Assembly (NCBI GenBank): GCA_024734495.1
Contig: JALMQS010000187.1
Span: 13,907,173 to 13,971,172 of the forward strand
Length of the DNA: 64,000 nucleotides
Reading direction: 5' to 3'
DNA from: Forficula auricularia
Lineage: Eukaryota > Arthropoda > Insecta > Dermaptera > Forficulidae
Within the stretch, counting starts at the first letter, position 1, and every line of letters starts with the position of its first letter. Positions 1 through 9,815 of the stretch are shown piece after piece. The position numbers and the translations under genes were made by a program. Below the pieces are notes generated by a model that was not told where the DNA came from, ran no database searches, and worked only from the letters and a program-made list of their open reading frames with translations.

Positions 1-198
1 AGGAGAAAAAGAAAAGAATGACGGTCCAAAAAAGACATCATATTTGGATATGTGATAATTTTTTCTTTCTTCACTACCCTTGAGCTGCCTTCCATTACTT
101 TCAGCTCTAAATTCAAACAGTCCGTCTCTCTCCAAAGAGAAAATTTTCTTCCAATAGTATATTTGAATTTTTAAAATTACTTTAAAAGTGAGACTTAC

Positions 199-390
199 CG
201 CAACGTTGCACAGCTTCATCCTGACCATCAGGACAGTTGGGTACTCCATCACATAATGCAGTTAGTGGAAGACAAGTCTGTACCAGCACTTGCTCTTCAT
301 CTATATGGTTGAAAGGTACAGGATCTTCACAGCGAAAAAGACTATCCGATTTACACCAGTCGTGTGTTGAGATATTCCATCTGGACAAAT
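199..390 (-). CDS. Internal exon encoding an LDL-receptor class A domain
   Basis: A 192-base (64-codon) exon read on the minus strand. Six cysteines follow the LDLa order, ending in the calcium-binding block CDGVPNCPDGQDE followed by the last Cys; a FRC motif sits after the first Cys. The acceptor is a pyrimidine-rich run ending in TTTGCAG just above 390, and the donor is GTAAGT starting at 198. Both introns are phase 1, the classic class for shuffled LDLa exons. The loop between cysteines 2 and 3 is about 19 residues, longer than in a usual 40-residue repeat. LDLa modules bind ligands in the extracellular part of receptors, matrix proteins and some proteases; the module alone does not name the gene. 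Neighbouring exons were not recognised, and the upstream side (higher coordinates) is transposon-filled. Confidence 0.85.
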
Positions 391-745
391 CTGCAAACAA
401 GCAAAAGGGAAACTAAACTTAAAACATCTTCTATGAAGAAGGCATTCGGAAATTTTTTTTAATGCAAGATGTTGTGCACCCAAAAGGTTAAAAATTCTTA
501 ACAAAAGAAGAGAATGTTCACTTTAAGAAGGGGAGTGGGGAGGGGTTAGAGACGAAGTTGTCTTTTTTTCAAAGCATTCGTATGGTATAACCAAATTAAT
601 GCAATGGGCATAGAACAATATGTTCCTTACAAACGAGTAACCGAAAAACAAGACTCGAAACCCTGGTTAATAAGACTTACTCTGAAGCTGTTAACAAAAA
701 ATAAATAAAAATGCCTTTCACAAATGGTCTTCGATCCATTCAGAC
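391..745. other. Intron next to the LDLa exon, no feature seen
   Basis: AT-rich sequence holding the polypyrimidine tract of the exon acceptor close to 391-405. No other gene, repeat pair or RNA motif was recognised. Confidence 0.5.
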
Positions 746-973
746 TTAGGCTGTTACGGAGCTTCGACTCCAACTCCGAAAGGTCTGAACTTCCGATTTA
801 TTTTACACCTCCAAATCCGACTGCGGCTCCGATAATTTTGAATCGGAGGTTATAACGAAGAACGAATGATTCGACAGCGGCCAGCCAGAGCGCACACCTA
901 CAAGTTTTGACTTGTCAGCCGGGGAATCCCCTAACCCCAGCATACTTTTCTATTGTTGCTTTTTACGTATATA

Positions 974-2404
974 CGAACCCCGTCACATCTCAATTGGCCC
1001 ACCAATATTTTTTCTTTTTAAATAAAATTATGCTAATTCAAGGTAAATTTAATTTAAATATTTATTTTTATTATCATTTGGAACAGCATTTTAAACAATT
1101 TAAAACATTTTATTGTAACATTTAACTTAAAATTATTTTTTAATTGTTAAAAACAAGGAAAACAGTCAAAATCCAAAACATTTATACTGTGTGACGTCGT
1201 CTTTATTTTTAATTACGGCTTGAATTATTTTGGGCAACGTACTTATTAAGTTTTGACACTCATCTTGAGTGAAAGTATCCCAAATATTTTGAAGTTTGTA
1301 TTTTAATTCGACTACGTTTCTAGCTGGTTGTAATCGTAATAGCTTTTTCATGGTGTGCCAAAGAGTTTCTATTGGTGACAAGTCGGGACTGTTTGCCATG
1401 CACTCCAAAAAGTGGAACATTATGATCTTAAAGATATATCTTATTATTTTAAAGATTTTTTGATGTATGGCAGGCCGCCCCGTCATGTTGGAACACAAAA
1501 TTATTATTATTCTGCAATGCATCTGCCATTGTTGGAAGTAACGATTTTTTTAAATCTCTAAATATTTATTGGTGTTTACAATTCCATCAATGAAGTGAAG
1601 TTTTCCAACACCTCTAGCAGATATTGAACCCCATACCATAACTGAAGCAGGAAATTTTACTTTTTTTTAAACAATCTGAATTGAAAGCTTCATTTTTCTG
1701 ACGAATAACTCTGCTTCGATTGTCCCCAACACAAACTTCAAAACGAGACTCAACACTCCAATAGACATTATTCCATTCATCACACGTCCAACTAATGTGA
1801 CTTTTAGCCCATTTAAGCCGATTTTTCTTTTGTTTTAATGTCAAGAGTGGCTTTTCTTTCGCCTAAAAAAATTAGTAAAATTACAAAAAAAAAAAAATTG
1901 GAATAAGTTGCAATAAAATTACCTTGTAAGTTTTAAAACCTAACTTAAGGTCTTCTCTATGGCACGTGGATCTTGAAACACTTCGCCCCACAGCATCGCT
2001 CCAAAGAACAGATAATTCACCATAGTTCGAATGCCTGTTTTTTTTAATAATCTTCTTCAATGCCCGTCTATCAGCATCTGATATTTTGAATTTCGACAAA
2101 TACCGAGGTTTTGTAGCTATTGTACTCGTTGTTTTATAAACTCGAATAATATTTCTGAAAGTAAACTTTGATAAATTAACTAGATCGCCAATTTCCGCGT
2201 TTGATTTTCCCTTAAAAATATATCTTTTTAACAATTAAAAAATAATTTTAAGTTAAACGTTACAATAAAATGTTTTAAATTGTTTAAAATGTTGTTCCAA
2301 ATGATAATAAAAATAAATATTTAAATTAAATTTACCGTGAATTAGTATAATTTTATTTAAAAGAAAAAAATATTGGTGGGCCAATTGACATGGGACGGGG
2401 CTCG
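974..2404 (-). mobile_element. Tc1-like DNA transposon, copy 1, with long inverted repeats
   Basis: The element is bounded by TA on both sides (972-973 and 2405-2406), the Tc1/mariner target. Ends start CGAACCCCGTC at the left and CGAGCCCCGTC at the right. The two inverted repeats run for roughly 180 bp and hold the transposase between them. Length is 1431 bp. A second copy of the same family lies at 47178-48685. Confidence 0.92.
1166..2234 (-). pseudogene. Tc1-like transposase, inactive (copy 1)
   Basis: The N-terminal part (about 1924-2234) has a helix-turn-helix region containing GKSNAEIGDLVNLSKFTFR. It is followed by a short likely intron (GT near 1923, AG near 1864), then the catalytic part (1614-1865) and a C-terminal part (1166-1400). 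The first catalytic Asp is lost: WSVESRFEV replaces the expected WSDESRFEV. The second Asp survives in a QHDGAACH context and the Glu in SPDLSPIETLW. Frame breaks lie between 1400 and 1620. Transposase normally cuts and pastes its own element; this copy cannot be active. Confidence 0.88.
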
Positions 2405-2610
2405 TATATTATAATTTATATTTGACTGATTATAGAGATTGATTACTGAATTATTTTTTTATTATTTCATTAGACCTACCCTTAACAATTAGCTAAATAC
2501 ATCTCTCGTCTACTTCGTCTCCAACTCCGGCTACGATAAATCAAATTTAAAATCTCCGGATCCGACTCTGGTTCCGGTAAACCCACCTCCGTAACATCCC
2601 TAATTCAGAT

Positions 2611-3049
2611 GAAGATCGCGTCGCGCTCATAGTAAGAAAAACAAAAAACTACCAAAGAGGCGATGAAATTAATAGTTTCAAATTTTTTTTGGCAAAAAAT
2701 TTTTAATATAGGTAATTGTTTGATAATTAAATACAAATTGAGACCCATTACTTTACATTTGAAGCATTATAGAAAATACGTATTTTTACCAGAATGTCTA
2801 TATTCTATTTACTCTGGTATCTAATTTAATTAAATTGGTGAATGAAGTGATTCGGCACTTGTTAATTTAATTGAGGAGAATTGAATAAAATCGTGAAATG
2901 CCTAAGAGCAAATAATTGCTTTCATCTCAACGAAGCACATTTCATATAAGTATCTATAAGGCAAGAAAAGAGAAGACTAATGTATCAGCGAGCCAACGAA
3001 GATGGTAAGGATCGGGTCGTCTTTTAGTGTAATTCTCGTGTGTAATTTT
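2611..3049. other. AT-rich stretch, nothing recognised
   Basis: Low-complexity AT-rich sequence between the hAT-like element and a SINE. No inverted ends or coding similarity noted. Confidence 0.4.
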
Positions 3050-3271
3050 TTTATTTTTTTTATTTATTTAATGTCACCGGGTACAAAGCCAATTTAGACA
3101 GCACATAAGTAAAGTGTTAGTAGGCTTAGTGAGGGAGCCGAGTTTTCAGCCGGTAGAAATTTTTATTTGCCAGCTAGGATCGAGCCCCGGCCTCCCACTC
3201 CAACACCGTCATAATCGATCGATGCCGAAGCGAGGCTAATGCGTTAGCTGACTGAGCCAACCCGACTCCCC
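3050..3271 (-). mobile_element. tRNA-derived SINE, family A, copy 1
   Basis: Read on the minus strand it starts with a tRNA-like head: GGGAGTCGGGTTGGCTCAGT (box A) and further on a box B of the GGCTCGATCC type. A shared body (CGGCTGAAAACTCGGCTCC, GTGACATTAAATAAA) and an A-rich tail follow. Three more copies lie at 39913-40135, 46132-46350 and 58563-58771. Tail is degenerate here and the target duplication is not clear. Confidence 0.85.
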
Positions 3272-3535
3272 GTCTAAATTTTATTTACTATGAAAAGAGT
3301 CCACTAAGGTCTTGATAGTATTCATACTTCAATATTCATATTGAAGGACTTATTAAAGAGAGAGGAAGAGAGAGATAATTCATTAGTCACGACTGGTTCA
3401 GCACTCCCCCGACTTGATGTGAAGAAATTTTTAGAAATCAGCGAATCGCGAGCTAAAATCTGACTTCATGGTAAATGCTTAGAGTTTTAAAAAGATCTTA
3501 GTTGATTTTGAATTTTAATTAGTAATGCTTTACTG

Positions 3536-3775
3536 GTGATCCATCCATGTGTCATGCGGGCTATACGCCAAATAACGTTGGATTATAGCTAAATGGATCA
3601 TATCTTTTTCATTCTCTCTTGGTCCAAATTTGAGACTCAGCAGACTCCAATAGCTTCAACCAACAGTAGTCTCGCGATATATATCTTGTTTAAAAGGCGC
3701 GATCAAAACAATTCTCGTTAATATGTTAATTATTCTTTAATATATAATGAGAAAATTCTAAATTTATTTAAATTT
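3536..3775 (-). repeat. Repeat unit, inverted relative to 8223-8450
   Basis: About 230 bp matching 8223-8450 in opposite orientation; shared words include CATGCGGGCTATACGC, GATCATATCTTTTTC and CGCGATATATATCTT. The family is not recognised. The pair flanks the PLE-like and foldback elements between 4.4 and 7.1 kb. Confidence 0.7.
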
Positions 3776-3834
3776 AAAATATACTAAAATATCAAAAATG
3801 AAATGTTATAAGGTTAGTATTAGACTTTAAGAAT

Positions 3835-4030
3835 CTATCGCTATTTTCGATTTTAATTCGATTCCTACATGGCTTCAGTAATGGTCACCAATGATGATCA
3901 AAAAGTCAAAAATGCATTGTGGAATGGTTATTCCTTAAGTATTAGATGAGAATCGATCGTTATTTTTTATTTTAATTCAACAATCACTTCAAATAGCTAG
4001 TGATATCTGATTAATAATAAAAGAACAAAT
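3835..4030. repeat. Degraded Helentron-type array monomers and 3' subterminal part
   Basis: Diverged copies of the 119-bp monomer seen in the elements at 27189-29434 and 30575-33010 (GATGAGAATCGATCGTTATTTTT), followed by the shared subterminal words GATATCTGATTAATAATAAA. The 3' hairpin is not present directly here; a related hairpin end lies at 7065-7100. Confidence 0.6.
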
Positions 4031-4574
4031 ATATCTAGACACACGGCGGTGTGTCAGCCAAATTAGGAAAAACTGTCATGTGAATATTTACACGAACCAT
4101 TTCGAGCTACTTTCGATCCCCCATAACTCAAAAACTATTAGACCTACACACTTGAAATTTTACCTATAATCCCACATTTGATGAGTAAATCTATTATAGT
4201 TCTTGAGTTATTAAGGTCTGAAAAGTGCCATTTTTAACACTGACTCACTGACTGGCATATCAAAAACCTAAAGTACTTCCGTCGATCCTAGAATACTGAA
4301 ATTTGGCATAGTGGTAGAGTTTGGGCTACAATTAAAGGAAAAAATTGAAAAAGTGAAACTTTCCCTTTTTCAGGACCTAAAATGAAGGGGTTAAATTTAT
4401 TAAATGGTTAATTAACATATTCAAAAGTTTTTGTTTTGCCAAGAGTAGCAGAGTTGTCGATTCTCAAAGAGAAACAAAGAGGTTGTCCTCTGCTTGATAC
4501 AAATAAACATACACACATATATATCGAGATGATATATCTGTATATATATATATATATATTATTTATTTGATTGA

Positions 4575-4609
4575 GACTATAGTTTCGAAGACTTGGTCTT
4601 CATCATCAG
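4575..4609 (-). ncRNA. Hammerhead-ribozyme-like motif (family 2, left arm)
   Basis: On the minus strand: CTGATGA, one extra T, stem II GAAGAC-CAA-GTCTTC, GAAA, then CTATAGTC. Stem III is the two-pair AC/GU with a UAUA loop and a GUC cleavage triplet. Stem I is weak. The extra base between CTGATGA and stem II departs from the textbook core, so activity is uncertain. Confidence 0.65.
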
Positions 4610-4778
4610 TCTTTTTTAATTATAAATATTGATTTTCATGGAGTCAATACCTTATGGATATTGAAAATTTGATGTTTCTTAGCTGATAGCCAGTTTGGAA
4701 TTAAATTAAATTGGTTTAAATTTTCAATATCCATACGGTATTGACTCCATGAATAATAATATTTTTAATTAAAAAAGA

Positions 4779-4813
4779 CTGATGACGAAGACCAAGTCTT
4801 CGAAACTATAGTC
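4779..4813 (+). ncRNA. Hammerhead-ribozyme-like motif (family 2, right arm)
   Basis: CTGATGA, extra C, stem II GAAGAC-CAA-GTCTTC, then GAAACTATAGTC. It is the inverted partner of the motif at 4575-4609, so each strand of the element carries one motif. Confidence 0.65.
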
Positions 4814-4844
4814 TCAAACAAATAAATAATATATATATACAGAT

Positions 4845-6173
4845 TAGGGTGGGTCAAAAAAATCCATTATTATTTTTTTTTACAAGTGACACGGAAAAAT
4901 GGGTTGCTAGACACCTTAAAAAAAAATTTCTAAATATGAGCTCTTAATTTTAATAAGAAGATCCTCCGCATCGCAGTTTTTTATTTTTTCTCAGTCTAAT
5001 AGAAAAAAATTCATACCTCATCATTAATTGATTGTACAGAAAAATATTTTTAAAGAATTTCGTAGGAAATTTAATGCTCTACAAAAAAGGTATCTTATAT
5101 TTTTTCCGTAAATCTCACCATTTGAAAGATATTGAAGATTTAAGTTTGATTATTTTAAGAAAAATTTCATTTTTGTTTATGAATTTTATAACTCGACAAT
5201 AAATGGCCATTATAAAATTCCCAATACAAACTTTTATAGGAAATTAACCGCTCTATAAAAAGGGTGTCTTATATTTTTGCGATTAAATTAAGCGTTCAAA
5301 AGATATTCATCATCAAACTTTCATGTGTAAAGATTTTAAGAGTTTTTGATTAGATATTCGAAAAATTTCAATTTAATTTATAAGTTTCGAGAACATTTAC
5401 AAATTTAAAATTCTCTAGAGAAGAAATTTTATCTAGGGCAATATCCAGCTATAGTGGAAAAATGCTTAAAGACGTTTTGAAGACGTTATCGAAAAAAAAC
5501 AACATGATCATGATTTCTAATGATTAAAAATAAAATGTTTAAAATAATTGAAAAAAAAATTTCAAAAATTTTGAAAATAAAACTCAAATAATACTTATAT
5601 TAATGACAAAAAATGAAATTTGTATGAAATTCATAAATTAAATTGAAATTTGTCGAATATCTAATCAAAAACTCTTAAAATCTTTACACATGAAAGTTTG
5701 ATGATGAATATCTTTTGAACGCTTAATTTAATCGCCAAAACATAAGACACTCTTTTTATAGAGCAGTTAATTTTCTATAAAAATTTGTATTGCGAATTTT
5801 ATAATAGCCATTTATTGTCGAGTTATAAAATTCATAAACAAACAAAAATGAAATTTGTCTTAAAACAATCAAACTTAAATTTTCAATATCTTTCAAATGG
5901 TGAGGTTTACGGAAAAAATATAAGATACCTTTTTTGTAGAGCATTAAATTTCCTACGAAATTCTTCAAAAACATTTTTCTGTACAGTCAATTACTGATGA
6001 GGTATGATTTTTTTCTATTGGACTGAGAAAAAAATAAGAAACTGCGATGCGGAGGATCTTCCTATTAAAATTAAGAGCTCATATTTAGAAAGAATTTTTT
6101 TAAGGTGTCTAGCAACCAATTTTTCCGTGTCACTTGTAAAAAAAATAATAATGGATTTTTTTGACCCACCCTA
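4845..6173. mobile_element. Palindromic hAT-like MITE with about 580-bp arms
   Basis: Bounded by the 8-bp direct repeat ATACAGAT (4837-4844 and 6174-6181). Ends are TAGGGTGGGTCAAAAAAATC in inverted orientation. The match continues inward for most of the element (for instance GTGACACGGAAAAAT near 4895 against its complement near 6130), leaving a spacer of about 150 bp at 5430-5590. ORFs seen in the arms are mirror artefacts and not genes. The element sits inside the right arm of the PLE-like unit. Confidence 0.85.
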
Positions 6174-6523
6174 ATACAGATATATCATCTCGATATACCA
6201 ATATGTGTGTATGTTTATTTGCATCAAGCAGAGGACAATCTCATTGTTTCTCTTTGTTAATTAACATATAGTGAAAATACAATCAGGCTAGAATTGTGAA
6301 ATTTGGCATATTGGTAAAGCTTGCCAAATTAATATAGGAGGAAATTTAAAAACCGAATCTTTCCCTTCTTGAAGGAATGAAGGGGTGAAATTTATGAAAA
6401 ACCGACCAGGTTTTTAACAGATATTTTATGAGAAATATTTAACAATTATTAATATAAATATTTAAATGTAATTATTTAGATAAATTAAAGGATAAAATTT
6501 TTAAAAAATTAATGATATCTGAC

Positions 6524-7035
6524 CAAAAACATAAATGTGAAAAAGAGGCCAAGTTCGGTACAAACGGCTTCGCCGACAAAAGGGTTGAGATCTAAACGGA
6601 TACCAAGTTACATAGCATTTGCTTAAATAATAGCTATAGGAATGTACAACGTTCTTCAATTGATTTAAGAGAAAATTTGTTACGTTCTTTGATATTGAAT
6701 TTATAACTTGGCAAGTTTTATATCAAACTAAATTGTTTGTAGTATAAAATATAACAACTAGCAAAGCTAAATTTTAAGCTTATATTAAATTTCATCACGT
6801 TAAACTTAAGTTATTGACTATTATAATCATTATCTATAACTTGTTATAAATTCAATATCAAAGAACACAACAATTTTTCTTTTAAATCAATTGAAGAACG
6901 TTGTACATCACTCTAGCTAAAATTTAAGCAATTGCTATGGAACCTGGTACCCGTTTAGATCTCAACTCTTTTGTCGGCGAAGCCTTTTGTACCGAACTTG
7001 GCCCCTTTTTCACATTTATGCTTTTGGTCAGATTA
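6524..7035. mobile_element. Foldback element of unknown family
   Basis: Inverted arms at about 6524-6700 and 6850-7035 share CTTCGCCGACAAAAG, GAGATCTAAACGG and AACTTGGCC-type words; ends read TCTGACCAAAA in both directions. The centre (6700-6850) is AT-rich. It appears to lie inside Helentron-type 3' sequence, because GATATCTGA to its left and GATTAAT to its right join into the usual GATATCTGATTAAT word of that family. Confidence 0.65.
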
Positions 7036-7059
7036 ATACTCTATTTCAAATTACTATAT

Positions 7060-7100
7060 GGATAAAGTCTTAGCAACGATCAGTTGCAGTTTATTTTTTT
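7060..7100 (+). repeat. Helentron-type 3' end fragment
   Basis: TATGGATAAAGTCTTAGCAACGATCAGTTGC-type terminus followed by AGTTTATT (7068-7098). The hairpin stem has one mismatch relative to the clean copies. It is probably the 3' end belonging to the monomers at 3835-4030. Confidence 0.6.
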
Positions 7101-7765
7101 ATTTTTTAATTTCCTAAACTTGTTACTTGCTTAAACGGACCTTGTACTAAGCTGATAGACTGTCCACATGAACCAATAAACTATCTTGTTTGTGTTGATC
7201 GTAAAAATGTCATTACTTAACTCGTAGTAATGTTCAAATAGCAATTTTATGATTTTATTTCTATCTTTTGTTCAATTCAATATTTCCTCTCTCTGCTTTA
7301 ATAATAAATTAAATATAATATAAAAACGAATTCGTAGCGATTTTTCCCTCATGTGACTATCAATTTGAATTTAATACCAAATTAATGGATTAATTCAATA
7401 GAGAAAGAATTTTATTTGAAATAATTACGAATATATCATTTGGTAAGTCTATAATTGTTTTTAATTCTATTATAATGATCATGACTACCATATTCAAATC
7501 CAGCTTAATAAAAAAGAAATAAAAAATTGTTATTAAATATTCAAATCATAATTCCAATTTTTTGATTTAATTAATTTATTTTAAAGACAGGAAAATCTCT
7601 TTAAAACTAATTTAAATGCCTAAAGTTTCATTGCACTAAAACAAATAAAATAAAATAAAAAACAACGTTTGTGGAAAATAAAAAAATAATTACACAAAAA
7701 AATTGTCCTTAATTCCCACTTTCTCATTAATATATATTACGGACGAAAATTATAATAATTAAAAA
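7101..7765. other. AT-rich sequence, nothing recognised
   Basis: Very AT-rich sequence with scattered A and T runs. No gene, inverted end or RNA motif seen. Confidence 0.4.
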
Positions 7766-7778
7766 CAATTAATGAACA

Positions 7779-7858
7779 TAGACTATAAACTATAGTCTCG
7801 TTATAAATAAATAAAATTTATAATTCCAGCAGAAGACACACTCTTTTATTGTCTCCTT
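7779..7858 (+). mobile_element. 80-bp remnant of a hammerhead-bearing PLE-like element
   Basis: Only 80 bp, starting TAGACTATAAACTATAGTC and running to TTATTGTCTCCTT. It corresponds to the 3' arm of the family 1 elements at 9816-10140. Perfect 13-bp direct repeats CAATTAATGAACA flank it (7766-7778 and 7859-7871). So this is a real, severely 5'-truncated insertion and not random decay. The hammerhead core is lost; only its 3' half remains. Confidence 0.8.
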
Positions 7859-7871
7859 CAATTAATGAACA

Positions 7872-8760
7872 AATTAATTAATCATTTGTTTATTCGAATG
7901 TCTAGATTCAAGATATTTGTATTTCTTTTGTTCTTCCAAGTTTTTGAATTTTAGAACGTTTAATCTTCTATCTTCTTGACCCGCCTCTATAAATAAATAC
8001 CTTCGATTTACACTTCTATTGATTATTACTAAAGTTATATTCTTCTCCTCTCCTATTCAAACCATGTTTTCAAGTTTTCTAGCTTTTTTAACATTATCTA
8101 AAAAAATCGTATGTTTCCTACATTTGATTCAATCGCGAATCAAATGTAGGTGATTTTTGTCAAATATTGAGTGAAAATAATATCTGAACTTATTATAAAA
8201 TAAAATATTATTAAATAAGTTTAAAATTTTTCTCATTAATATATCAAAGAATATTTGACATATTAACAAGAATTGTTTTGATCGTGCTTTTTGAAAAAGA
8301 TATATATCGCGAGACTACTGCGGTTGAAGCTATTGGAGTCTGCGGAGTCTTAAGTCTGGACCAAGAGAGAAAAAGATATGATCCATTTAGCTTCAATCCA
8401 ACGTCATTTTGCGTATAGCCCGCATGACACTAGGATGGATCAACAAATGAATTTGAAATGTAAGATGTTATATATTCAATCTTCCCAGTCCAGAGCGCCC
8501 GATCTATTAGCATGTATGTTAGTTGCTTGTCATTAATTAATCTATGTTTCCTTCACGAATCAAATGTAGGTGATTTTTGTCAAATATTGAGTGAAAATAA
8601 TATCTGAACTTATTATAAAATAAAATATTATTAAATAAGTTTAAAATTTTTCTCATTAATATATCAAAGAATAATTGACATATTAACAAGAATAGTTTTG
8701 ATCGCGCTTTTTTGAAAAAGATATATAAAATTATTGTTAATATGTCAATTATTCATTGAT
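7872..8760. repeat. Recent direct duplication of about 180 bp plus related repeat
   Basis: Sequence 8130-8310 recurs at 8547-8727 almost unchanged (shared start GAATCAAATGTAGGTGATTT, shared end GTTTTGATCG). The first copy continues into the repeat that is inverted at 3536-3775. The second ends in an inverted piece of itself (8720-8790). Near 8135 there is a short palindrome around AATCGCGAATC. Confidence 0.75.
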
Positions 8761-9019
8761 ATATTAATGAGAAAAATTATAAACTTATCATTATCTAAAA
8801 ACTTAATTAAAATTTTTTAAACACAACACGTGAATTTACCATGCCCTCCCTCAACATTTGAAATTAAAAGAAGAAAATATATATATAAGTTATATCGGAT
8901 TAAATTGAGTGGTACAGTGAATTAATAAAAATCCATATTTTGATATTCTAATAATCGAAAAAAACTCATTGTAAGATTCATATACCATAGAATAGATCAA
9001 TAAAAACTTTCTACTAGCT

Positions 9020-9435
9020 CAGTGATCGGCGGCAAAGTGCGGCTCCAGAGCCGCATGTGGCTCTTTGGCTCCTTAAGTGCGGCTCTGGCACAAACATCCA
9101 CGGATGCTGTTCTTTTCCTTTTCGGTTCTACATATATATGCGAACAATCTTTTTCAAGCATGAACATTATCAAGAGTAAACTGCGAAGTCGTCTTATTGA
9201 TGAGAATTTGGAATCATGCCTAATACAAACCTGACTTACTCAAACTTTCCAAGGAGATGCAAGCACATTGTTCGCATTAATAAATATTTATTAAGTATGA
9301 AATTTAGTTTTATTTAGTATACTACTTATTTAGTGTAATAAAAGTTTACTAAACAAGCAGATTTGACTCCCATTTTTTTTTAATTGTTGTAATGTTCATA
9401 TTTGGGTCTTTGGCTAATAAGTTTGCCGACCACTG
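9020..9435 (+). mobile_element. Mini-hAT element with leftover transposase sequence
   Basis: Perfect 8-bp duplication TACTAGCT (9012-9019 and 9436-9443). Ends are CAGTGATCGGCGGCAAA and, inverted at the right, CAGTGGTCGGCAAAC. A GC-rich subterminal block (GCGGCTCCAGAGCCGCATG) can fold. It is 416 bp long, and keeps the tail of a transposase gene, so it is an internal-deletion derivative of an autonomous hAT. Confidence 0.9.
9085..9234 (+). pseudogene. hAT transposase C-terminal dimerisation fragment
   Basis: Codes for FGSTYICEQSFSSMNIIKSK followed by LRSRL and DENLESCL, ending in a stop at about 9232. This matches the hAT C-terminal dimerisation motif (typically a STYLCEQ..FS..K..KSK..R..L.DEHL pattern). 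Only about 50 residues of an enzyme usually over 500 residues long remain. Confidence 0.85.
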
Positions 9436-9443
9436 TACTAGCT

Positions 9444-9801
9444 TATTCCTTTCTCGCGTTATTAGGGTTATTGGAATCAAAGACTATATATAAAGAATAA
9501 ATGATTTTGAAAATTATTATTCTCCAAATTGTGTTTACTAATTTTAAAACAAGAAATAATCAAATAAATTTCGGAAACTTTTGAGAGAATTTAAAATCAG
9601 GTCTTACTGAGTTCGCTAAAGATTTCGAGTAATTCGATTAAAACTAATTTATCTATACAACAATAGTTTTTAAAATAATTAACCCGAAGAGTATATTTTG
9701 TTGAAAGAATATTTTTACGAAGCCCTCTGATATGCAATATAAAAATATTCTACTAAAATCTTAGATTTTGACCTTAAATATAAATTCTTTCTTGAATAAT
9801 T
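9444..9801. other. AT-rich sequence, nothing recognised
   Basis: No gene or repeat end seen between the mini-hAT and the first complete family 1 hammerhead element. Confidence 0.4.
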
Positions 9802-9815
9802 TTTAAGTTGCTTTG

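Larger units (their letters stand above)
746..2602. mobile_element. hAT-like non-autonomous element split by a Tc1 insertion
   Basis: The outer ends are inverted: TAGGCTGTTACGGAG at the left and, on the other strand at the right, TAGGGATGTTACGGAGG. Flanks are ATTCAGAC (738-745) and ATTCAGAT (2603-2610), an 8-bp duplication with one mismatch, which fits hAT. The body is rich in degenerate CTCCGACTCCG-type hexamers on both sides of the Tc1 element. Without the Tc1 insert it would be about 425 bp. No coding capacity is visible. Confidence 0.6.
4421..6255. mobile_element. PLE-like foldback element, family 2, carrying two hammerhead-like motifs
   Basis: Flanked by a perfect 14-bp direct repeat GTTAATTAACATAT (4407-4420 and 6256-6269). 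Left tail contains GCCAAGAGTAGCAGAG, also seen in other HHR elements of the window. Two inverted arms (4466-4617 and 4770-4844 continuing at 6174-6255) each hold a hammerhead-like motif. A 1.3-kb hAT element interrupts the right arm; without it the unit is about 500 bp. No protein is coded. Penelope-like elements are known to carry hammerhead motifs in their LTR-like ends (Cervera and de la Pena), so a non-autonomous PLE is the best reading. Confidence 0.75.
4040..6400. repeat. Unrecognised repeat (GAAATTTGGCAT family), interrupted
   Basis: Two similar stretches at about 4290-4400 and 6285-6400 share GAAATTTGGCATA, AAACTTTCCCTT-like and AATGAAGGGGT words. They flank the PLE-like insertion at 4421-6255, which landed within this repeat (duplicated target GTTAATTAACATAT). 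Family unknown. Confidence 0.5.

Noticed and set aside
5756..5997. Two overlapping open frames on opposite strands
   Set aside because: They lie in the arms of a palindromic MITE and mirror the other arm; no domain or codon signal.
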